The translations under genes were made by a program, and so were the position numbers. Below, piece after piece: positions 1 to 5,868 of a stretch of 7,153 nucleotides of DNA. Every line of letters starts with the position of its first letter. The stretch's first letter is position 1. This stretch comes from Candidatus Shapirobacteria bacterium CG06_land_8_20_14_3_00_40_12 (GTDB taxonomy: Bacteria; Patescibacteriota; Microgenomatia; UBA12405), in NCBI GenBank assembly GCA_002780135.1, contig PEWA01000017.1, positions 4,851-12,003 of the forward strand, given 5' to 3'. The notes under the pieces are model-generated. The model was not told the origin of the DNA. It did no database searches and saw only the letters and a program-made list of their open reading frames with translations.

Positions 1-657
1 GGAATAAATAACGGGATTGATTTGGATGAGTGGAAAATATCTAATAAAAATAGTTTGTCGGTATTTAAGGCAATTTATAAAAGGCAATTACAGATGAAAT
101 TGGGTTTGGCGGTTACCGAGGTACCGGTTTTTGTGTTTATTTCCCGGCTGGTAGGGCAAAAGGGGTTAGAAATTTTAACCCGGGTATTACCAAAATTTTT
201 GACTAATAACCCGGCGCAATTTCTAATATTGGGCGGGGGGGATAAATATTGGACCAATAAGGTTAAAAGGTTGGAAAGAAAGTTTGGTGATAAATTAAAA
301 GCGATATTAACGGCTGATTTTGAGTTGCCTAAAGAACTGTTAAGGGGGGCGGATTATTTGGTTTTACCATCAGTGTCGGAACCTTTTGGTTTGGTGGTAG
401 CCGAAGCCAAGAGAATGGGGGCAGTGCCGATTGTCAGCTTGGTTGACGGATTGGCGGACCAGGTAGTAGACGGAAAAAATGGTTTAGGGTTTGGTAAATA
501 TGGAGCAAATGGTTTGGAGGAGAAATTGATGGAAGCGGTCAGTCGATTTAAAAGCGAGTGGCAGATAAAAGTAGCAGTGAAAAATATTTTGGAGGTTGAC
601 AGTTACCAGAAAATGACTCAGGGGTATCTATCGTGGTTGTATGAACCGAGAACTTAG
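1..657 (+). CDS. Glycogen/starch-synthase-like glycosyltransferase (GT5/GT4 type), C-terminal part, 5' truncated by window
   Basis: The reading frame is open from base 1, so the gene begins outside the window; the TTG at 22 is not taken as a start because the residues before it (GINNGID, then LDEW) match the conserved NGID-DEW region at the start of the C-terminal nucleotide-sugar-binding half of glycogen synthases. Further family signs are SRLVGQKGL (donor phosphate-binding loop), GGGDKYW, and an E-x7-E motif in SEPFGLVVAEA (glutamates encoded at 379-381 and 403-405), followed by GLADQVVDG, which resembles the GLADTV segment of glycogen synthase. The C-terminal Rossmann domain appears complete. 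The family transfers glucose from ADP- or UDP-glucose onto a glucan, but a GT4 enzyme making a surface glycan is equally possible because the acceptor domain is missing. It ends in TAG and overlaps the next gene by 17 nt, so the two are probably co-transcribed. The family call is firm; the substrate is not. Confidence 0.85.
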   Translation, partial: GINNGIDLDEWKISNKNSLSVFKAIYKRQLQMKLGLAVTEVPVFVFISRLVGQKGLEILTRVLPKFLTNNPAQFLILGGGDKYWTNKVKRLERKFGDKLKAILTADFELPKELLRGADYLVLPSVSEPFGLVVAEAKRMGAVPIVSLVDGLADQVVDGKNGLGFGKYGANGLEEKLMEAVSRFKSEWQIKVAVKNILEVDSYQKMTQGYLSWLYEPRT

Positions 658-2821
658 GGGAGGTTGGAGAAAAAAAACGATTGGTAAAAAAGACCTAGTG
701 GTAAGTACTTATAAAATCCGGGATGAAAAATTGGCTGATAATGGGATTAAGTTTGAAATCTTGGCAAAAAAGGGGGGGATAAAAGTCAGGGACTGGGTGG
801 ATAAAAGAAAAATGGACGGCAATATCGAAGTCAGTTGGAAATATATTAAGGCAGAAAACAAGTGGAAGTGGGATGAGGAAAATTCATTTAAGGTTGGCCG
901 GATTTGCCAACAATTACATCGAATCGGCCTGTATCATATGGATCTGAAACCGGGAAATATACTGTGGGACAAAAACGGAGAAATAGCAGCCGTAATAGAT
1001 TTTGATGAATGTCGGGATGAGAAGATTTGGGAATTGGAGGACACAACCAATACGTTGTCGTGGGTGTTGGTAAGTAGCGGCAATGATAAGCGGTTTATTG
1101 ACGGTTATAAAAGCGGGGGAACCAAGATAGGTGAGAACGATATTAGAAAAAAGTTGTTAAAATATCTGACAATGAGACAAAACGAAGGAAGTCCAACAGC
1201 CTGGATAGAGTTGGCAAAACATAGACTAGAAGGCTACCGGCAGGAGGTTAAATCAAGGCAATTAAAGAAAAATGAATTGATCGAATATCGGGCTAATAAC
1301 AAAAATAAAAAAATTGTTTTGGTGGTGGGTGCTTTTGAGTTGCTGCACTGGGGTCATTTGGAGTTTTTAAAAAAGGCCAAAATGATGGGTGATTTATTGA
1401 TAGCCGGAGTAGCCAGTGACTCTTCCAGAAAAAGACTTAAGGGAGAGTCGTTCCCCTTAATTGGTGAACAAACCAGAGCCGAGACTTTGTGTTTTTTGGG
1501 AAATATAGTGGATGGGGTAGTGATTGTTGATGAAGACAACGTGGAAACAGAACTGGGGTTATTAAAACCCGAGGTAGTAGTAACGACAATTATGGATTGG
1601 GAAAAGGGGGTAAGAAAGGTGAGGGAAGAAGAGATAATTAAAAGTTATGGCGGAAAAATAATTAAAATAAAACATTTGGGACCACAGGTGTCGTCGTCGA
1701 AATTAGTAGAAAGAGTGGCGACAATGAAAGTGGAGCAAATATTGTTTGGTGGGGCTAGTAAAAAATCGATGTTGAAAGTTCATCGCCGATTAAAGATAAA
1801 TAAAGAAGTTAAAGTTGAAAATTTAGAGAAACTGGGAAACAAATTAAAAAAACAAAAGAAAAAAATTGTTTTTACATCATTGTCAGCAGATTTGTTTCAT
1901 GTTGGCCATGCCAGATTTATTCAAAAAGCCAAGAGTCTCGGGGATGTTTTGGTAATCGGATTACCAAGCAACAAGAGCTTGCGGGAATTAAAGGGTCCGG
2001 GGAGACCGATTGTGGACGAAACAGCCCGGGCTTGGGTGTTGTCGGAGTTAAGCTTTACTGATTATGTGGTAGTTTTTGATGAAAGAACAATATTGAAGTG
2101 TCTGGAAGAATTAAAGCCGGATGTATTTTTTACTGTCAAGGAAGAGTGGAACCAGGGGTTGGTTGATAGTCCGGAAGCCAAGCTGATGCAATCAATTGGT
2201 GGCAAAATTGTCAGGTCGGATAGAATGGCACCGTTTATTTCGGCCTCAAAAATTATTGACCGGGCGGCGGGGGAATTAATTAAAGAAAAGTTTGCCGGAG
2301 TGCTGAAGGTAGCCAAAGAAGAGCCGGTGATTAATGCTGATTTTGATCCTTTCTCGCCGCAAGCTCAATTAACCGCCAGAGAAAAAGGTTTTTATGAAAA
2401 AGTGTGGCAGACAGCAGAGGGAATGAAGTGTGTTTTTTGTGATTTAAAGGAAAAATATATTGTTACGGAAATTGATGGGATGGTGCTGACAGTGGCCCTA
2501 TATCCTTATACGGACGGCCATTTACTAATAATCCCCAGAAGGCATATCGAATCGATGAAGGAATTAAGTATGGAGGAAGAAAAGGTCGTTTTTGAGCTGG
2601 CCAGAATCGGGACAAGGCTTTTAAGGAAAAAATACGGAGTGGAAAACAGTTGGTTTTTAGTCAGAGAAGGAAACGGAATAAAAGTGGGAAAAACAGTAAA
2701 GCATCTCCATTTTCACCTGATCCCCTACCAGCCGGAAGTGATTAAGATGACGGAAGTAAAATTAAATATTTTGCCGGAGACAGTGGCGCAATCACTAAGG
2801 GAAGAAAGAAAAAATGGTTGA
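641..2821 (+). CDS. Four-domain fusion: LPS-kinase-like kinase, two tandem RfaE-type nucleotidyltransferases, HIT domain
   Basis: Four domains can be read in 726 residues. (1) About 1-205 is a small protein-kinase-fold kinase like Kdo/LPS kinases: H99-x-D101 with N106 in a DLKPGNIL catalytic loop, and D120 in IDFDE as the metal-binding aspartate. (2) About 223-358 is a nucleotidyltransferase with H236-WG-H239, K267-G268, R279 and SSSK at 351-354. (3) About 407-541 is a second copy with H420-VG-H423, KGPGRP at 451-456, R463 and SASK at 534-537. (4) About 596-700 is a HIT domain with C597-x2-C600 and the triad H688-x-H690-x-H692. Known members of these families phosphorylate a small molecule, couple phosphates to CTP or ATP, and hydrolyse or transfer nucleotides, respectively. 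The combined substrate is unknown; a sugar or polyol phosphate is inferred from the RfaE likeness and the adjacent glycosyltransferase. Start: ATG at 641 inside the previous gene, with AGGGG at 620-624 rather far upstream. A stronger AGGGGAGG at 656-663 has no usable start after it. Confidence 0.88.
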   Translation: MNRELRGGWRKKTIGKKDLVVSTYKIRDEKLADNGIKFEILAKKGGIKVRDWVDKRKMDGNIEVSWKYIKAENKWKWDEENSFKVGRICQQLHRIGLYHMDLKPGNILWDKNGEIAAVIDFDECRDEKIWELEDTTNTLSWVLVSSGNDKRFIDGYKSGGTKIGENDIRKKLLKYLTMRQNEGSPTAWIELAKHRLEGYRQEVKSRQLKKNELIEYRANNKNKKIVLVVGAFELLHWGHLEFLKKAKMMGDLLIAGVASDSSRKRLKGESFPLIGEQTRAETLCFLGNIVDGVVIVDEDNVETELGLLKPEVVVTTIMDWEKGVRKVREEEIIKSYGGKIIKIKHLGPQVSSSKLVERVATMKVEQILFGGASKKSMLKVHRRLKINKEVKVENLEKLGNKLKKQKKKIVFTSLSADLFHVGHARFIQKAKSLGDVLVIGLPSNKSLRELKGPGRPIVDETARAWVLSELSFTDYVVVFDERTILKCLEELKPDVFFTVKEEWNQGLVDSPEAKLMQSIGGKIVRSDRMAPFISASKIIDRAAGELIKEKFAGVLKVAKEEPVINADFDPFSPQAQLTAREKGFYEKVWQTAEGMKCVFCDLKEKYIVTEIDGMVLTVALYPYTDGHLLIIPRRHIESMKELSMEEEKVVFELARIGTRLLRKKYGVENSWFLVREGNGIKVGKTVKHLHFHLIPYQPEVIKMTEVKLNILPETVAQSLREERKNG
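2797..2804 (+). promoter_or_regulatory. Ribosome binding site for the deaminase gene
   Basis: AAGGGAAG lies 9 nt before the ATG at 2814, inside the last codons of the fusion gene. It supports this start, which overlaps the upstream TGA within ATGGTTGA and suggests translational coupling. Confidence 0.6.
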
Positions 2822-3299
2822 CCAAAAAACGTTTTGGCTAAAAAAAGCACTAAAAATAGCACTAAAATCAGGCTGTTTGAGGGGAAAACGAGGATTGGTG
2901 ATTGTTAAAAACGCTAAGGAAATAATGAAAACCTTTAACCTGGTAATGCCTATTAATGATGCCTGTATTAAAGGCGGGTGTTTGCGGGATAAACTTAAAC
3001 TGGGATTGGGAAAAGATCCCCATGTGTGCCGGTCAATTCACGCCGAGGCCAGAGCGGTAAGTGAAGCAGCCAAAAAAGGGATAAGCCTGGAAGACGGGGT
3101 AGCCTACATAACCTGTGCTCCGTGTATGAACTGCGCCAAGTTGCTGTATATCGCAGGAATAAGAGAGGTTTACTTTGTGGACGCTCATGCTGATGAAACC
3201 GGAACCGTTTTATTAAATAAGATGGGAGTAAAATGTGTCCGGGTGGAAATAAAAAATGACAATCCGGAGTTAAGATTGAGGGATATAACCGGCCAATGA
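2814..3299 (+). CDS. dCMP/ComEB-type cytidine deaminase
   Basis: This 161-residue protein has the zinc-dependent deaminase signature: H76-A-E78, where the histidine binds zinc and the glutamate shuttles the proton, and P103-C104-x2-C107 with the two zinc cysteines. A preceding cysteine/histidine-rich segment (C51, C56, H70, C72) matches the extra structural zinc site seen in dCMP deaminases and ComEB, and the overall length is typical. The family hydrolyses dCMP to dUMP and ammonia in the cytoplasm. The context supports that role: the gene directly downstream is a thymidylate synthase, which uses dUMP, and the two genes share a 4-nt ATGA overlap. The ATG start overlaps the upstream stop by 8 nt and has a good ribosome binding site. 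A riboflavin-pathway or tRNA-editing deaminase is less likely because of the extra zinc site and the neighbour. Substrate identity is inferred. Confidence 0.88.
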   Translation: MVDQKTFWLKKALKIALKSGCLRGKRGLVIVKNAKEIMKTFNLVMPINDACIKGGCLRDKLKLGLGKDPHVCRSIHAEARAVSEAAKKGISLEDGVAYITCAPCMNCAKLLYIAGIREVYFVDAHADETGTVLLNKMGVKCVRVEIKNDNPELRLRDITGQ

Positions 3300-4741
3300 A
3301 AAAGTGGCCGGTATATTTTAAAGAGAGATTATGGGTGGGTAATAAAGACGGCGACGTGGGAATTGCTACCCTGTGGACGCCAAAAGAAAATATTGTCGAA
3401 AATTTGAGCTTGGAGGTTAAAAAAAGAGTGACAGTGGTGGGGCAATTATATTCACTACGGGGCGGGGAATACGTTTTCAGAAACATTTGGGCTAATCCTG
3501 GGATCCGGTATGTAATAGTAACGGGGACAGATCTAAACCATAGTAGTGAAATATTGCTGAATTTGAAAACAAGAAACGGGAAGATGAAGGAAATACTGGA
3601 TAAAATTCCCGGGATTTATCAGAAAATTTTTTGGGGAGGGGTGAACATGATAGACATGAGGGGAAAGAGTATCAAAGACATAAACCATAAAATAATCGGA
3701 TTAAAAAAACTGGGAAAACTGGCTAAAGGAAAAATGTTTCCTGAAAACAGACTGCAAAAAAATGAGTTTATGAGTGAATCTTCGGTGTTTCGGGTCGAAG
3801 GTGAAACTATTGGCGAAACTTGGTTGCAAATATTGCGGCTGATTACAAAATTCGGGAGAAAAATACCCCGGATTCATGTTTATGGGGGACACGAGAGGAT
3901 GCTTTTAAATGTGGCAGCAGTGATTACGGGAGAGAATATAAAAGAGCCTAAAATCTGGCCGTATTTTGAGTTTGGTAAGGAAGAATTAAAAAAGTATTTC
4001 ATAAACTTTTTTACTCCAAAACGAGGAGGGGAAGCCTATACCTACGGAGAAAGATTATTTGCCTATGAAGTAGGAACAGAAATTATTGACCAAGTGAACG
4101 AAATGACCAAAAAAATGTTAAATTTTAACTATAATAAAGGGGCATTGGCAGTGTTGTGGCAGCCGGCAATTGATAACTTTCCAATTCGGAAACCCTGGCG
4201 GACACCGTGTCTCACTTTGGTCCAGGGAATGTGCCTGGACAATAATTTCTTTTTGACGGCATATTTTCGGTCCAATGACATGTTTGGAGCCTGGCCCCAA
4301 AATGCTTTTGCCTTACGGAAACTGCAAAGTGAAATTGCCCAAAAGCTCGGAAAAAAGGCAGGGGATCTGACTATTATTTCCAGTTGTGCTTTTATTGATG
4401 AAACTGACTTGGCGGTAGCGGAAAAGAAAGTGGTTGGCAACAATCAAATGTTTTGTAAGTTTGAACCAAGAGGAAGCCTACTGGTAGAAGTTAAAAACGA
4501 AAATATTGTAGTGACTCAAATAGATAAGGTAGGGAAAACTTTGTCGGAATTTGAGGTAAACGGTAATGAACCGAAGGCGGCGGAAAAAATGATTGATCAA
4601 TTATTACGTGATGATGTGATTTCCCGGATTGATCACGCGATTGATGTTGGGGTGCAAATCGGCCGGGCCGAAGAAGCCGTAAAACTGGGTTTAATCTTTG
4701 AACAGGATAAGAACTTAAAGAGTAGCAACAACAACAAGTAG
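3296..4741 (+). CDS. Thymidylate synthase fusion: MtrA-like domain, TS domain, DUF4346-like domain
   Basis: Residues 1 to about 140 resemble the A subunit of tetrahydromethanopterin S-methyltransferase (WPVYF near the start, then NIWANPGIRYVIVTGTDL at 63-80, like the NPxIRF-GxE region of that family). Residues about 170-385 are a divergent thymidylate synthase domain: YGER at 250-253, the nucleophile C305 in PCLTLVQ, Q310, RSND at 325-328, then WPQNAF with N336. Residues about 388-471 resemble DUF4346 (PRGSLLVEV, then DHAIDVG, AEEA and a terminal EQD). The family methylates dUMP to dTMP using a reduced folate; this layout resembles archaeal-type enzymes more than classical ThyA. The gene follows the deaminase with an ATGA overlap and a GAGGGA at 3278-3283, so the pair would make dTMP from dCMP. 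The segment expected to hold the ThyA HIY motif reads SSCAFID, so activity should not be assumed. The last 27 nt overlap the convergent minus-strand gene. Confidence 0.82.
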   Translation: MKKWPVYFKERLWVGNKDGDVGIATLWTPKENIVENLSLEVKKRVTVVGQLYSLRGGEYVFRNIWANPGIRYVIVTGTDLNHSSEILLNLKTRNGKMKEILDKIPGIYQKIFWGGVNMIDMRGKSIKDINHKIIGLKKLGKLAKGKMFPENRLQKNEFMSESSVFRVEGETIGETWLQILRLITKFGRKIPRIHVYGGHERMLLNVAAVITGENIKEPKIWPYFEFGKEELKKYFINFFTPKRGGEAYTYGERLFAYEVGTEIIDQVNEMTKKMLNFNYNKGALAVLWQPAIDNFPIRKPWRTPCLTLVQGMCLDNNFFLTAYFRSNDMFGAWPQNAFALRKLQSEIAQKLGKKAGDLTIISSCAFIDETDLAVAEKKVVGNNQMFCKFEPRGSLLVEVKNENIVVTQIDKVGKTLSEFEVNGNEPKAAEKMIDQLLRDDVISRIDHAIDVGVQIGRAEEAVKLGLIFEQDKNLKSSNNNK

Positions 4742-4978
4742 CGCCAAAAGAGCCAAAAGTAAATATTCAATAAAAATGGACAGACTCAAATCCCCTCTTT
4801 TATAGTGGTGAAATAGGCTCCAAGCAAGATAGAGGCCGGCGGTGAAATAGACAATCCGCCTTTGAGAATGGGAATCAAAACGAAAAATAAAAAGAAGGAC
4901 ACTGATACCGATAAATAAAATAAATAAGATTATAAAATTCTGGGGATGTTTTTTAATTTCCCGAAAAACAGTCATCAT
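4715..4978 (-). CDS. Small multi-pass membrane protein, function unknown
   Basis: This is an 87-residue protein with a short charged head (FREIKKHPQN, about 5-14) and three predicted membrane segments at about 15-33, 42-56 and 66-86. The conserved-looking polar patch FHHYKRGDL (56-64) lies between the second and third. No enzyme motif is visible and I cannot assign a function; small membrane proteins with this HP-N head and HHY-GDL loop seem familiar from CPR genomes, but that is recollection only. The start is ATG at 4978, with a second in-frame ATG immediately after. It begins 3 nt after the stop of the CAP gene on the same strand, so the two are likely co-transcribed. AGGGGA at 4993-4998 is the only Shine-Dalgarno-like site, about 14 nt away. 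Its 3' end overlaps the thymidylate synthase gene by 27 nt; an AAC repeat there encodes Asn-Asn-Asn on one strand and Val-Val-Val on the other. Confidence 0.72.
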   Translation of the reverse strand: MMTVFREIKKHPQNFIILFILFIGISVLLFIFRFDSHSQRRIVYFTAGLYLAWSLFHHYKRGDLSLSIFIEYLLLALLALLVVVATL

Positions 4979-4981
4979 GGA

Positions 4982-5821
4982 TTAAAAAATGGTCCCCTGG
5001 CGGGAAAAAATAAGCAGAGCCAAAATAATTAGCAAGAAGCCAATATGACCGGCCGATGAGCCGGTTAATCGGCTGGTGCGGTTTTTAAGAGTGATATAAG
5101 AATCAACAATTAGAACCCCAATTATGATCAAAAACATAATTGATCCGAGAGTTTTACTAATTAGGGCCGGGTTAATTGGTTTAATTGAGCTGACCGGGCC
5201 AAAGTTCTGGACAGTATTGACGGTAGAAGAAGGCGGGGTTGAGGCTAAAACCCGACCGTCTAAGGGAGTACCGAAATGTTGAACCACCAGAGTAGTTTTC
5301 ATCCCATTTAAAACTCCGTTGATCACCCCAATACCAATTTCCTGATATTTGTCGTTGATGATATTAGCCCGATGGGTAGGTGAATTCATCCAAGCCTTGA
5401 TTAAGCTTTCAGTATCGTAAAAATCCTTGGCCAGGTTTTCACCGGCAACCGAATATTGATAACCAGCCTCACGGAAAAAATCCCAAGGTACTTTACCGCT
5501 GGGAGAAGAGTGGGCCCAGTAGTTTTCGGAAAACATATTTTTGGCTTTGGCGGCAGCTGATTCAGACAGGACGGAACTGTACTGGAGGATGGGCAGGTTT
5601 TGGAGTTGTCGCTCCTGATTGGTCAGAGTCCAAACCTTGTCGGCAGTAATTTCGGAGGAATAACCTAAAATTCCCGGACGGGCAATGGTCAAGGACTGAA
5701 GAAGAGATTGGTTAAGAAGATAGATAGCAATAAATAACCCAAGAAAAGACGGCTGAAGAATCAGGGCCCGGTGGTTGTTACTTTCCTGAGGAATAAAGAG
5801 TCTTGACAAAAAACGTCCCAC
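4982..5821 (-). CDS. Membrane-anchored CAP-domain (SCP/PR-1-like) protein
   Basis: The 279-residue protein has an N-terminal cytoplasmic head (RLFIPQESNNHRA), a membrane segment at about 26-46, a CAP domain at about 60-185, a Pro/Ser/Thr-rich linker at 186-220, and two hydrophobic segments at about 224-240 and 258-273. CAP cavity residues are visible: H104 (YWAHSSP), E128 (AGENLA), H150 (NSPTHRANI) and the closing QHFG at 181-184. Bacterial CAP proteins act outside the membrane; their biochemical activity is mostly unsettled, with lipid binding, adhesion and wall-associated roles proposed, so none is assigned here. The GTG at 5821 is chosen because an in-frame stop lies at 5828-5830 and the head sequence looks conserved in related CPR proteins. 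No Shine-Dalgarno precedes it, whereas a TATAAT sits 5 nt upstream, so the mRNA may be leaderless. An in-frame TTG at 5809 is an alternative. Confidence 0.87.
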   Translation of the reverse strand: MGRFLSRLFIPQESNNHRALILQPSFLGLFIAIYLLNQSLLQSLTIARPGILGYSSEITADKVWTLTNQERQLQNLPILQYSSVLSESAAAKAKNMFSENYWAHSSPSGKVPWDFFREAGYQYSVAGENLAKDFYDTESLIKAWMNSPTHRANIINDKYQEIGIGVINGVLNGMKTTLVVQHFGTPLDGRVLASTPPSSTVNTVQNFGPVSSIKPINPALISKTLGSIMFLIIIGVLIVDSYITLKNRTSRLTGSSAGHIGFLLIILALLIFSRQGTIF

Positions 5822-5831
5822 AATTAATTAT
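5803..5831 (+). promoter_or_regulatory. Sigma-70-like promoter for the TSP3-repeat protein
   Basis: A perfect TTGACA (5803-5808) is followed after 17 nt by AATTAT (5826-5831), four of six matches to TATAAT. Predicted transcription would start near 5838, giving a leader of about 30 nt to the TTG at 5869. The -35 lies within the first codons of the divergent CAP gene. Confidence 0.45.
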
Positions 5832-5832
5832 A
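5827..5832 (-). promoter_or_regulatory. -10-like TATAAT for the CAP gene
   Basis: A perfect TATAAT on the minus strand ends 5 nt before the GTG at 5821, placing the expected transcription start at or near the first codon. The -35 position (TTCCCT at 5850-5855) matches the consensus at only three of six bases. The element overlaps the -10 proposed for the + strand gene. Confidence 0.4.
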
Positions 5833-5849
5833 GGCAATTTTTTTATTTT

Positions 5850-5858
5850 AGGGAAGGG
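5850..5858 (+). promoter_or_regulatory. Ribosome binding site deciding the TTG start at 5869
   Basis: AGGGAAGGG lies 10 nt upstream of the in-frame TTG at 5869. It is too close (1 nt) to the TTG at 5860 and far downstream of the TTG at 5803, which itself lies in the -35 box. This favours 5869. Confidence 0.55.
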
Positions 5859-5868
5859 TTTGATATTA

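Noticed and set aside
656..663. Strong AGGGGAGG as a ribosome binding site for a later start of the fusion gene
   Set aside because: No ATG, GTG or TTG in the right frame follows at a usable distance; the next in-frame GTG is at 698, 34 nt away.
2995..3486. Minus-strand open frame of 163 codons opposite the deaminase and TS start
   Set aside because: It lies antisense to two well-supported genes, and its Ser/Pro/Leu-rich translation has no domain or credible start site.
5052..5074. Inverted repeats (GCCGAT/ATCGGC and AGCCG/CGGCT) as a possible terminator or operator
   Set aside because: They lie inside the CAP coding region between two membrane segments, have short stems with no T tract, and are likely chance.
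5803..5868. TTG at 5803 as start of the TSP3 gene
   Set aside because: That TTG is part of the TTGACA -35 box and has no ribosome binding site; the extension would precede the signal peptide. The TTG at 5869 has a well-spaced AGGGAAGGG.
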